A DNA stretch of 33,611 nucleotides from an uncultured Lachnospiraceae bacterium (GTDB taxonomy: Bacteria; Bacillota; Clostridia; Lachnospirales; Lachnospiraceae): the NCBI GenBank assembly GCA_910577165.1, contig CAJTLX010000038.1, forward strand, positions 1 to 33,611, written 5' to 3'. Each line of letters starts with the position of its first letter. Within the stretch, counting starts at the first letter, position 1. The translations under genes and the position numbers were made by a program. Below, piece after piece: positions 22,585 through 30,420 of the stretch. The notes under the pieces were generated by a model. That model was not told the origin of the DNA. It saw only the letters and a program-made list of their open reading frames with translations, and made no database searches.

Positions 22585-24513
22585 ATGGGAAAAGTCTGTA
22601 TAGACACGAGTAAATGCGTGGGCTGTAATGCCTGTGTGAGAGTGTGTCCGGTTCTTGATGCAAATGTGGCTAAGGCGGACAGCACGGGACGGCTGGTTAT
22701 CACGATCGATGACAAGAGATGCATCAAGTGTGGTGCCTGTATCAAAGCCTGCACACATGAAGCCAGGTCATATGAGGATGATATTGATGCCTTTATGGAA
22801 GATTTGGGCGCAGGTCATGAGTTGATTGTGATCGCGGCACCTTCCATCAAGATCGGTTTTGAGGGCAATTGGAGACATGTGCTTCAATGGTTTAGAAACC
22901 AGGGGGTAAAGAAGATATATGATGTGTCCTTCGGCGCGGATATCTGTACCTGGGCGCATCTGCGCTACTTGAAGCAGCATCCGGAGGCAAAGCTTATCTC
23001 GCAGCCATGTCCGGCGGTGGTCAATTACATAGTGCGGCAAAAGCCAGAACTGCTGCCGCATCTCTCGCCAATTCACAGCCCGATGCTATGTCTTGGACTG
23101 TATATCCGCAATGTTCTTGGCTACAAGGGAAAGATCGCGGCGATCTCACCGTGTATTGCCAAGGGGGATGAATTTAAGGAAACAAGAGTGATTGATTACA
23201 ATGTGACAATGGAGCATCTGCGGGTGTACTTTAAGAAAAAACATGTGGATCTGCCGACCGTAAAGATTTACAGTCCGTTCGAGTTTGATGGCGATATCGG
23301 TCTGGAGGGAGCTATCTACTCAAAGCCGGGCGGATTGATGAAGAATCTTCAGATCCATGAGCCGGATCTCTCCATTATTAGTTCCGAGGGGACGGAGCGT
23401 CTCTACGACGATCTGAATCTGTATTTGCAGCAGAAAGAAAAAGATCTGCCGACGGTCTTCGATGTGCTAAGTTGCAAGGACGGCTGCAATGGCGGACCGG
23501 CAACCGGTGTGGATTACCACTGCTTTGCCATCAACAATATTATGAATGACGTTGAGAAATACGCGCGCAATGTGCGCCGCAAGAATATGACAAAGCGCGG
23601 CGAGGATGCACAGTTTGCAGAGTTTGACAAGAGGCTGCGCTTAAGCGACTATATCCGCCGGTATGTGGCAAGTGATGTGAAGGTTATCAATGTGACGGAC
23701 GGCGAGATCGAGAGGGCATATCGTCTGCTTGGAAAGACGATTGAGGAAGAGAAGCATTTTGACTGTCATGCGTGTGGTTTCCGCACCTGCCGCGAGATGG
23801 CGACTGCGATAGCCAAAGGGGTGAATGAGAAGGAGAACTGCCACCAGTACATTATCAAGTCTGTCGAGCAGGAGAGAAAGAAAGTTGAGCAGGTAAATCA
23901 TAGAGTGCATGAGATGAATAGTAATCTGAGAGAGGTATTTGAACGACTCAACGACAGCATCTACGAGATTAAAGAGGAGGCGGATCTCATTCGCGAGACC
24001 GGTGTGGCTACCTCAGAGAAGATGAATTCGCTGACAGAGCATATGAGTAAACTTTCCGGTCTGAATGATGGTCTGAGAGAGTCCGCGGAGCGCATTACAA
24101 ATAGTATTGAGGGCTACAATATCATGACGCAGGATGTGGAAAAGATTGCCGGAAAGATCAATCTTCTCTCCCTGAATGCAGCGATCGAGGCAGCGCGAGC
24201 AGGCGAGGCAGGCAATGGTTTTGCTGTGGTCGCTTCCAATATACGCCAGCTCTCGGACAACTCGAAATCTTCTGTTGCATCCGCAAAGGTGAACGACGAG
24301 GCAATCAAGGATGCCATCGGATCGATTGCGGATGTTATTGAGAAATTCAATAGTACAATTGAGGAAATTTTATCCTTTATGCACGATGCGATTATGAATG
24401 TTGACCAGACCTCGGATAAGGGCAAGACGATACAGGAATCCATGAATACCATCTCTAAGATGGCGGATGATGTAAAGGCTGTAATTCATGAAACGGATGT
24501 AATCTTAAAATAA
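22585..24513 (+). CDS. Sensory [FeFe]-hydrogenase-like protein fused to a chemoreceptor signalling domain
   Basis: ATG 22585, behind GAGGAG, gives 642 residues and no membrane helix. Residues 5-60 hold two ferredoxin [4Fe-4S] motifs (CVGCNACVRVC and CIKCGACIKAC). Residues ~80-370 are an iron-hydrogenase large-subunit domain. Its H-cluster cysteines are present: C142 in SQPCP, C190 in SPCIAKGDE, and C297 and C301 in SCKDGCNGG. The residue before C142, normally the proton-relay Cys of TSCCP, is Pro141, so fast catalysis is unlikely. A third Fe-S domain (C394HAC397-x4-C402 to C419) follows, then a methyl-accepting coiled coil with the conserved tip NLLSLNAAIEAARAGEAGNG near residues 525-545. This layout suggests a cytoplasmic H2 or redox sensor feeding a CheA-type pathway or an analogous one. 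Sensory HydS enzymes are known; the direct MCP fusion is the notable part. Confidence 0.85.
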   Translation: MGKVCIDTSKCVGCNACVRVCPVLDANVAKADSTGRLVITIDDKRCIKCGACIKACTHEARSYEDDIDAFMEDLGAGHELIVIAAPSIKIGFEGNWRHVLQWFRNQGVKKIYDVSFGADICTWAHLRYLKQHPEAKLISQPCPAVVNYIVRQKPELLPHLSPIHSPMLCLGLYIRNVLGYKGKIAAISPCIAKGDEFKETRVIDYNVTMEHLRVYFKKKHVDLPTVKIYSPFEFDGDIGLEGAIYSKPGGLMKNLQIHEPDLSIISSEGTERLYDDLNLYLQQKEKDLPTVFDVLSCKDGCNGGPATGVDYHCFAINNIMNDVEKYARNVRRKNMTKRGEDAQFAEFDKRLRLSDYIRRYVASDVKVINVTDGEIERAYRLLGKTIEEEKHFDCHACGFRTCREMATAIAKGVNEKENCHQYIIKSVEQERKKVEQVNHRVHEMNSNLREVFERLNDSIYEIKEEADLIRETGVATSEKMNSLTEHMSKLSGLNDGLRESAERITNSIEGYNIMTQDVEKIAGKINLLSLNAAIEAARAGEAGNGFAVVASNIRQLSDNSKSSVASAKVNDEAIKDAIGSIADVIEKFNSTIEEILSFMHDAIMNVDQTSDKGKTIQESMNTISKMADDVKAVIHETDVILK

Positions 24514-24522
24514 AAGAAAAGA

Positions 24523-24556
24523 GGGCGGTTAAGCGTGTAAAAGGGCTTAGCCGCCC
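24523..24556 (+). terminator. Hairpin between chemoreceptor and exporter genes
   Basis: A 12-bp stem with one G-T pair (24523-24534 with 24545-24556) has a GC-rich base. Only ATTT follows, so termination is probably partial. The exporter gene starts 27 nt later and has no visible promoter of its own. Confidence 0.5.
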
Positions 24557-24582
24557 ATTTCGTGGAAAAGGATACCAAATTT

Positions 24583-26451
24583 ATGGTGGTAAAATATATA
24601 AAAAAATACTGGGTAAGTTATCTGCTTGGCATGATAGTGCTTTTAGCAGTGGACTATCTGGGGCTTTTAATTCCGGAATATACCGGCGATGTAACGGACG
24701 GTCTGATTGCGGGGATGGGTATGGCAGAGGTAATTTCCCTGTTAGTGAAGATCCTGTTTGTCGGCGGTCTGATGGCACTCGGACGTTTTGGTTGGCGTTT
24801 TTATATTTTTGGTGCGGCGAGAAAGATCGAGTATGAACTGCGCGGCGAGATGTTTGAACATCTTGCCACACTCTCAATGCGCTATTACAACGAGAACAAG
24901 ACGGGCGATCTGATGGCGCATTTTACCAATGATCTCGGTGCCATCCGTATGTCGTTAGGTCCTGCGGTAATTTCGACTTTTGACGCGATTGTCATGACCA
25001 TTATGGTAATTGCAAAGATGATTATACACGTTAATCTTAGCCTGACTCTACTTGCCTGCATTCCAATGCTAGTGATCCTTTTTGGCGGCATCTATTACGG
25101 GGGAGCAGCGGAGCGGCGTTTTGCCGAAAAGCAGAAGGCTTTTTCAGATATGACTGACCAGGTACAGGAAAGTGTTTCCGGAATTCGTGTGATCAAGGCG
25201 TTTGTGCAGGAAAGAGAAGAGAGAGAAGCATTTGCAAAAGCCAATTTAAATAATAAACAAAAGAATCTAAGCGTGGTAAAACTTCAGGCGGTTGTCATGC
25301 CCCTGCTTGATGTAATTGTTGGTATTTCCAGTGTGATTGCCCTTCTCTACGGCGGAAAATTGGTGCTTGATAAGGTGCTTACCGCAGGAGAATTCGTAGC
25401 GTTTACCTCGTATGTGGGGATGTTGACCTGGCCGATGATCGCAGTCGGTGACAGCATCAATTCTTTCTCTCAAGGGTTTGCTTCAATGAAGCGTGTGGAG
25501 GCGATCTTTGCTGAGAAACCAGAGATTGTGGATGGGGCAGAGGTGGATAGAAATCTTTTAGCACTTCGCGGGGGGATCTCAGTGCGCCATCTGACCTTCG
25601 CTTATCAGCAGGGGATCTTTCCCGCTCTAAGAGATCTGTCCGTCGAGATTAAAGAGGGTGAAACTCTCGCGATTTTAGGGCGTACCGGAAGTGGCAAGAC
25701 TACCTTTGCAAATCTTCTTGTGCGGATGTATGATGTGGGCGAGGGGGAGATAAAAATTGATGGACATGGGATAAAAGAAATTCCTCTCTCCATTTTGCGG
25801 GAATCCATCGCCTATGTGCCACAGGATAATTTTCTGTTTTCGGATACCTTGCAGACAAATATCGCTTTTGGTGTGCGCAGACTCTTCGATGTGCCGGAGG
25901 AAGTTTTTAAGGAGGGGGCGGCGAGCGCGAAGATTTTTATGTCACATAAGGAGCGGCTTGAAGAGTATTTGGAACGCGATTTTTTTCAGTCCAAAAATCG
26001 TATGGATAAGGCTTACGGTGACTTAGAGCCGGTGATGGAAGCGGCAAAACAGGCTTGTATCCACGAGAATATTATGGATTTTCCCAAAAAATATTCCACG
26101 ATGGTGGGAGAGAGGGGCGTGACGATCTCCGGCGGACAAAAGCAGCGCAGTTCCATTGCCCGTGCACTGATGAAGAACGCGCCGATTCTGATTTTAGATG
26201 ATTCCCTCTCCGCGGTGGATACCGATACGGAAGAAAAGATACTTGCCTCCTTAAAGAAAAACCGCGCGGGCAAAACGACAATCATTATTGCACATCGCAT
26301 CTCGACCATACAAAATGCTGACCATATTCTGGTATTGGATCGCGGGGAGATGGCGGAGTATGGCACACATAATGAATTGATTACAAAAGGTGGGATCTAT
26401 GCGAAACTTTACGAAAAACAACAGCTGGAAAAGCAGCTAGAAAAAGAGTAG
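24583..26451 (+). CDS. Heterodimeric ABC exporter subunit with degenerate ATP site (YheI/TM287-like)
   Basis: I prefer ATG 24583 (622 residues; AAGGA about 10 nt upstream) over GTG 24562, which has no binding site. Six transmembrane helices (about 15-310) are followed by an ATPase domain with Walker A GRTGSGKTT, signature ISGGQKQRSSIARAL and Walker B ILILDDSLSAVD. The catalytic Glu is replaced by Asp, the mark of the non-hydrolysing site in heterodimeric exporters. About 45 extra, highly charged residues (near VPEEVFKEGAASAKIF through KNRMDKAYGDLE) sit between the Q-loop and the signature, where relatives are shorter. It should pair with the product of the gene 12 nt downstream to export drugs, lipids or peptides. 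Confidence 0.9.
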   Translation: MVVKYIKKYWVSYLLGMIVLLAVDYLGLLIPEYTGDVTDGLIAGMGMAEVISLLVKILFVGGLMALGRFGWRFYIFGAARKIEYELRGEMFEHLATLSMRYYNENKTGDLMAHFTNDLGAIRMSLGPAVISTFDAIVMTIMVIAKMIIHVNLSLTLLACIPMLVILFGGIYYGGAAERRFAEKQKAFSDMTDQVQESVSGIRVIKAFVQEREEREAFAKANLNNKQKNLSVVKLQAVVMPLLDVIVGISSVIALLYGGKLVLDKVLTAGEFVAFTSYVGMLTWPMIAVGDSINSFSQGFASMKRVEAIFAEKPEIVDGAEVDRNLLALRGGISVRHLTFAYQQGIFPALRDLSVEIKEGETLAILGRTGSGKTTFANLLVRMYDVGEGEIKIDGHGIKEIPLSILRESIAYVPQDNFLFSDTLQTNIAFGVRRLFDVPEEVFKEGAASAKIFMSHKERLEEYLERDFFQSKNRMDKAYGDLEPVMEAAKQACIHENIMDFPKKYSTMVGERGVTISGGQKQRSSIARALMKNAPILILDDSLSAVDTDTEEKILASLKKNRAGKTTIIIAHRISTIQNADHILVLDRGEMAEYGTHNELITKGGIYAKLYEKQQLEKQLEKE

Positions 26452-26463
26452 GGGGAGGACGCG

Positions 26464-28227
26464 ATGGACAGAAAAGAAATTGAACTGGAGAAATCGGCAA
26501 GCCGGGGTGTGTTTTCGCGCCTTCTTGTCTACGCCAAACCCTATGCGCACTGGATGGCAGCAGCATTATGTCTAGTACTTGTCATCACGGTGTTAGAACT
26601 TTATCGTCCAATAATTATGGGCGAGGTTATCGATCTGTTTATGGAGGAGGCTCCCTTTACAAAGGTGCGCCGCTGCGGGTTAATTTACTTAGGTGTGCTG
26701 CTTTTAAGCTTTGTCTGCAATTTTTTGCAGACCTGGATCTTGCAGTTAACGGGACAGAATATTATCTACAATATCCGCGAGGAGGTTTTTGATCATATCA
26801 ATAAGCTCTCGCTTAGGTTTTTTGATATCACGCCGGTCGGGAAGATTGTGACGCGCGCGACAAACGATGTTGAAGCACTGCATGAAATGTACGCAAATAT
26901 TTTAGTGCGCCTGATCAAAAATACGGTGACAATTATCGGACTTGCCGTTGTTATGCTGATGTTAAATGTAAGGATCGCATTGTTTGCCTTTGCACTTCTT
27001 CCATTTATTGTGGGACTGACCGTTTTATTTAAGAAGATTTCCCGCATGACTTACCGGATTACCCGCACAAAGATCACCGCATTAAACACCTATCTTTCCG
27101 AGCATCTCTCCGGGATGAAGGTTATTCAGATTTTTGCGCGCGAGAAGGAGAAGAATGCGGAATTTGGGAGAAAAAATGAGGATTTGTACAAGGCAAATTA
27201 CCGTGAAATGATGGTATTTGCCGTATTCAGACCAAGTATTTATTTTCTCTCGATCGTGGCACTGTCCATTATTATCTGGGCGGGTTCCTCCTCCGTGATA
27301 AAGGGTGCGATTACCGTGGGAACATTATATACTTTTATTCAGTATATCAATTCCTTTTTTCAGCCGATTCAGGAACTGGCAGAGCAGTTTGGCACATTGC
27401 AGTCCGCAATGGCCTCAGCGGAAAAAATTTTTACCCTTTTAGACGAAACTCCGATGATTGAGAATCCGCCACAGCCTGTCGATATTGGCAAGGTGCGCGG
27501 GCGCATTGTCTTTGACCATGTCTGGTTTGCCTACCAGGGGGAGGACTGGATCTTAAAAGATGTCAGTTTTACCGTAGAATCCGGCTCCCGTGTGGCGTTT
27601 GTCGGAGCGACAGGTGCGGGGAAATCTTCCATTCTCAATTTAATTGGCAGATACTACGATATTCAAAAAGGAAAAATTACCATTGACGGCGTGGATATCA
27701 AGGAGCTTGATAAATCAAAACTGCGCGCTGCAATCGGACAGGTGCAGCAGGATGTTTTTATTTTTACTGGCGATATCAGCAGTAATATTCGTCTGCGCAG
27801 GGAGGACATTACAGAGGAAGACATTGTGCGCGCCGCAAAATATGTTAACGCGGATGATTTTATCTCCCGTCTGCCGAATGGCTATCACGAGCCAGTGACC
27901 GAGCGGGGCAGCACTTTGTCCGCCGGGCAAAGACAACTCCTCTCCTTTGCGCGCACCCTTGCCTATGATCCGGCGATTTTAGTCATGGATGAGGCAACAG
28001 CAAATATTGATACGGAGACGGAGCTTTTAATTCAGGAGGCACTTGAAAAGCTGATGAGGGGCAGAACAACGATTATGGTTGCACACCGCCTCTCCACAAT
28101 ACAACACGCGGACAAAATTATTGTTATGCATAGGGGAGAAGTAAGAGAGAGTGGCACACATCAGGAACTGCTTGCCGCAAACGGAATCTATAAAAAATTG
28201 TATGAATTGCAGCTTCACACAGAATAA
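26464..28227 (+). CDS. Heterodimeric ABC exporter subunit with canonical Walker B (YheH/TM288-like)
   Basis: This 587-residue protein starts at ATG 26464 behind GGGGGAGG. Six helices occupy about 25-320. The ATPase domain has Walker A GATGAGKSSIL, the Q-loop region AAIGQVQQDVFIF, the variant signature LSAGQRQLLSFART (Ala for the usual Gly) and Walker B ILVMDEATANIDTET with an intact catalytic Glu. In the heterodimer its Walker A and B combine with the perfect signature of the partner to make the one hydrolytic site, and its own altered signature completes the degenerate site. The last part, TTIMVAHRLSTIQHADKIIV, carries the switch histidine. The structured RNA array begins within 25 nt of its stop codon. 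Confidence 0.92.
   Translation: MDRKEIELEKSASRGVFSRLLVYAKPYAHWMAAALCLVLVITVLELYRPIIMGEVIDLFMEEAPFTKVRRCGLIYLGVLLLSFVCNFLQTWILQLTGQNIIYNIREEVFDHINKLSLRFFDITPVGKIVTRATNDVEALHEMYANILVRLIKNTVTIIGLAVVMLMLNVRIALFAFALLPFIVGLTVLFKKISRMTYRITRTKITALNTYLSEHLSGMKVIQIFAREKEKNAEFGRKNEDLYKANYREMMVFAVFRPSIYFLSIVALSIIIWAGSSSVIKGAITVGTLYTFIQYINSFFQPIQELAEQFGTLQSAMASAEKIFTLLDETPMIENPPQPVDIGKVRGRIVFDHVWFAYQGEDWILKDVSFTVESGSRVAFVGATGAGKSSILNLIGRYYDIQKGKITIDGVDIKELDKSKLRAAIGQVQQDVFIFTGDISSNIRLRREDITEEDIVRAAKYVNADDFISRLPNGYHEPVTERGSTLSAGQRQLLSFARTLAYDPAILVMDEATANIDTETELLIQEALEKLMRGRTTIMVAHRLSTIQHADKIIVMHRGEVRESGTHQELLAANGIYKKLYELQLHTE
28198..28226 (+). promoter_or_regulatory. Weak promoter candidate for the RNA array and cellulase
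   Basis: TTGTAT (28198-28203), 17 nt, AGAATA (28221-28226) overlaps the end of the exporter gene. The -10 is poor; read-through from the exporter operon is an equally good source of transcription because no terminator is seen before 28251. Confidence 0.25.
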
Positions 28228-28250
28228 TCACATACGCGGAACTAAAAAAC

Positions 28251-28353
28251 AGTGTATGCCTGTACAGTGCCCGGAAAAGGTTTTTGAAGCAGCGCGAAGA
28301 AACCTCTTCTCCGGTTGTTGGGTGCTGGAAGGGAATACGCAGAACTAAAAATT
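28251..28353 (+). ncRNA. Structured RNA unit 0 (divergent copy) upstream of the cellulase
   Basis: This unit of about 103 nt is closed by GTGTAT-GCC (28252-28260) pairing with GG-AATACGC (28331-28340). Inside, GTGCCC (28267-28272) pairs with GGGTGC (28320-28325) using G-T pairs. A further imperfect stem around CCGG/CCGG and AAGGTTT/AAACCT encloses a shorter apical loop. The unpaired words TGGAAGG and the tail AGAACTAAAAATT match those of the next two units. It differs from them in most stem bases yet keeps the pairing, the pattern expected of a conserved RNA. Immediately upstream, ACATACGCGGAACTAAAAAAC (from 28230) looks like the 3' end of yet another unit. Confidence 0.55.
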
Positions 28354-28475
28354 AGTATGTGTCCGGACGTTGCCCCAAGAGAATTGATGAGAGCAATTCG
28401 CGGAAACGCGAATCAGCGAACAGAAATTCTCTTGTAAGAATCGGGTAATGGAAGGACACATACGGAACTTTAAAT
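28354..28475 (+). ncRNA. Structured RNA unit 1, tandem copy
   Basis: The 122-nt unit folds into a closed structure. P1 is a perfect 10-bp stem (28355-28364 with 28454-28463). P2 is GTTGCCC (28369-28375) with GGGTAAT (28443-28449). P3 is a perfect 10-bp stem CAAGAGAATT/AATTCTCTTG (28376-28385 with 28425-28434). P4 is ATTCGCG-GAAA-CGCGAAT (28396-28413), capped by a GNRA tetraloop. Conserved unpaired elements are GATGAGAGC, CAGCGAACAG and TGGAAGG. It is repeated without change at 28477. I do not recognise a known riboswitch class. It lies in the leader of a cellulase gene, so a cis-acting regulatory role is the natural hypothesis. Confidence 0.6.
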
Positions 28476-28476
28476 C

Positions 28477-28598
28477 AGTATGTGTCCGGACGTTGCCCCA
28501 AGAGAATTGATGAGAGCAATTCGCGGAAACGCGAATCAGCGAACAGAAATTCTCTTGTAAGAATCGGGTAATGGAAGGACACATACGGAACTTTAAAT
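28477..28598 (+). ncRNA. Structured RNA unit 2, exact copy of unit 1
   Basis: This unit is identical to 28354-28475 over all 122 nt, at a period of 123 nt, with the same four stems (P1 28478-28487 with 28577-28586). The AGGAGG of the cellulase gene begins at its last bases, so folding of the 3' tail (GGAACTTTAAAT) could affect ribosome access. Perfect identity points to a recent duplication or gene conversion. Confidence 0.6.
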
Positions 28599-28609
28599 AG
28601 GAGGCAAAG

Positions 28610-29947
28610 ATGTTTAGAAAGAAAATCGGATGTTTTGCATTAGCTGCCGTACTGACAGCAGGATTAACCGCGGGTTGCGGAGATCAGAAAAATAATGGGA
28701 GTCAAGATGTAACATCTATGATTACATCAGTGGAAACAACTAAGGCACCGGAGGCGACTAAGGCAGAGGTTACGCCGGAGGCAACTAAGGAAGCGGAGGT
28801 AACCCAAACACCAACTCCAGAGCCGACTAAGGCGGAAAGTAAATACGAGGTTCCGGATATCACAATGGAGGCAAAGGAGGTTCCGGATACGGAAGCATTT
28901 ACCTTTGTAAAGGAGATGAAGATCGGCTGGAATCTTGGGAATACCTTAGATGCATCGGACTGCACATGGTTAACTGACGAATTAAAATATGAGTCCGCAT
29001 GGTGCGGTGTTATCACAACGCCGCGCTTAATTACGGCGGTTAAAGAAGCAGGATTTAACACTATCCGAATTCCGGTGTCCTGGCATAATCATACTTCCGG
29101 CGAAGATTTTACCATCAGTGAAGTCTGGATGGCAAGAGTGAAGGAAGTGGTGGATATGGCGATCGACGAGGGGATGTATGTAATTTTAAATGTTCATCAT
29201 GATGTGGACACGGCGTACTATTATCCGACCACAGAGCATTTAGATACCTCAAAACATTACCTTAGCTGTGTTTGGAAACAGATTGCCGAGAAGTTTGCAG
29301 ACTACGATGAACATTTAATTTTTGAAACGCTCAATGAGCCGCGCATGATAGGGTCAAATTATGAGTGGTGGATTGATCCGAACAATGAGAGCTGTAAGGA
29401 TGCGATCTCCTGCATCAATGAATTAAACCAGACCGCACTTGATGCCATTCGCGCAACAGCGGGCAATAATCCGACCCGCTATGTTATGGTGCCGGGCTAT
29501 GACGCTTCGCCGGACGGCGCATTAAATGCAGGATTCTCACTGCCAAAAGACTCGGCAGAAAATAAGCTGATTGTATCCGTACACGCCTATACCCCATATG
29601 ATTTTGCGTTAAATGAGGGTGGAACAAACAAATTTGACTCAGATAATGCCTCAGATGTGCGCGGAATCACGGGATTTATGGATCAGCTTTACGATCGCTT
29701 TATCAAAAATAGTATTCCTGTTGTGATCGGTGAGTTTGGTGCGCGGGCAAAAAGCGGAAATGTACAGGATCGCGTGGATTTCTCCGTCGCTTATATCGCG
29801 GCCGCACGCGCGAGGGGAATCACCTGTTGCTGGTGGGATAATAACGCTTTTATTGGAAATGGTGAAAATTTTGGTCTGATTGACCGCGCTTCATCAAAAT
29901 GGAAATTTGAGGAGATTGTGACCGGACTGATGAAATATGCTGAATAA
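28610..29947 (+). CDS. Secreted GH5 cellulase lipoprotein
   Basis: This 445-residue protein starts at ATG 28610 behind AGGAGG. A lipoprotein signal ends at TAGC with Cys23. A Thr/Pro/Glu/Lys-rich linker (about 30-85) has repeated EATK/EPTK words. The GH5 catalytic domain opens with KIGWNLGNTLDA and continues with NTIRIPVSWHNH, VILNVHHD, FETLNEPR (acid/base Glu243), VSVHAYTPYDF and VVIGEFGARAK (nucleophile Glu375), ending near CCWWDNNAF. The opening motif is that of endo-beta-glucanase-type GH5 enzymes (GH5_4-like, tentative). It is probably held on the cell surface and cleaves beta-1,4-glucans or related hemicellulose. The leader carries the tandem structured RNA units. A terminator follows 18 nt after the stop. 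Confidence 0.92.
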   Translation: MFRKKIGCFALAAVLTAGLTAGCGDQKNNGSQDVTSMITSVETTKAPEATKAEVTPEATKEAEVTQTPTPEPTKAESKYEVPDITMEAKEVPDTEAFTFVKEMKIGWNLGNTLDASDCTWLTDELKYESAWCGVITTPRLITAVKEAGFNTIRIPVSWHNHTSGEDFTISEVWMARVKEVVDMAIDEGMYVILNVHHDVDTAYYYPTTEHLDTSKHYLSCVWKQIAEKFADYDEHLIFETLNEPRMIGSNYEWWIDPNNESCKDAISCINELNQTALDAIRATAGNNPTRYVMVPGYDASPDGALNAGFSLPKDSAENKLIVSVHAYTPYDFALNEGGTNKFDSDNASDVRGITGFMDQLYDRFIKNSIPVVIGEFGARAKSGNVQDRVDFSVAYIAAARARGITCCWWDNNAFIGNGENFGLIDRASSKWKFEEIVTGLMKYAE

Positions 29948-29965
29948 AAAGGAATGAAGAGAGCG

Positions 29966-29999
29966 AAGGGGCAAGTAGGATATGCCCCTTTCTTTATTA
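29966..29999 (+). terminator. Terminator of the cellulase gene
   Basis: AAGGGGC (29966-29972) pairs with GCCCCTT (29984-29990) across an 11-nt loop, followed by the T-rich TCTTTATT. Confidence 0.75.
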
Positions 30000-30061
30000 T
30001 GCACAGACTTTCTTATTTGATTTTTGGAATAGCTGAAAAATTTCAAAATGTGATAGTAAAA

Positions 30062-30238
30062 TCCATTATTTTTCCGGATGTAAAGATTAATTTCCGTACT
30101 TAAAAAAATTAATACGCGCTGATGTGCGGCACTGGACGGTGCTATATAATAAATCTGTCCGTCAATTAATTTCGCCCGTTCACCATCGGGCAGGGCGTAA
30201 ATATCATCAATAGTATAAATTTCTTTTTTAACATTCAA
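30062..30238 (-). pseudogene. Uma2-family nuclease-like gene, only N-terminal ~59 codons left
   Basis: The minus-strand frame starts at ATG 30238, behind GGGGGTG, with MNVKKEIYTIDDIYALPDGE. It continues RAKLIDGQIYYIAPSSAAHQ and ends recognisable similarity at NLYIRKNNG. The YALPDGERAKLIDGxIYxMAxP block is the N-terminal signature of Uma2/DUF820 putative endonuclease-fold proteins, normally about 180-200 residues. After the NNG position the frame continues into unrelated sequence and the cellulase terminator, and no PD-(D/E)xK core is present. It is a deletion remnant unless the short form has its own role. Confidence 0.65.
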
Positions 30239-30337
30239 TATTTTTCACCCCCTATGGAAATATTATAAGTGATTTTGTCTGTAAATATAATCAAAAAATT
30301 AAGAACTGGATAATGACATATTTTCTAACAAATTTTT

Positions 30338-30366
30338 GAATAATTTCGCATTCGCCGGAAACAATA
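30338..30366 (+). promoter_or_regulatory. Sigma-F-like (forespore) promoter
   Basis: GAATA (30338-30342), a 14-nt spacer and GGAAACAATA (30357-30366) fit the forespore consensus GNATA ... GGnnAnAnTA; every defined base of the -10 matches. The spacer is slightly short. It lies about 55 nt upstream of the SpoIIQ-like gene, whose relatives are made in the forespore. Confidence 0.55.
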
Positions 30367-30420
30367 CTAGCAGTACAAGAGTTGTACCGTAAGAGAATTT
30401 GAGGAAAGGCGGCGCGAGAG

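Noticed and set aside
28345..28584. 79-codon repetitive minus-strand ORF
   Set aside because: Simply the translation of the duplicated RNA units; the structure is explained at RNA level.
28354..28598. Direct repeats resembling a short CRISPR array
   Set aside because: The units are 122-123 bp and contiguous, without variable spacers, and are internally structured; no cas genes are nearby.
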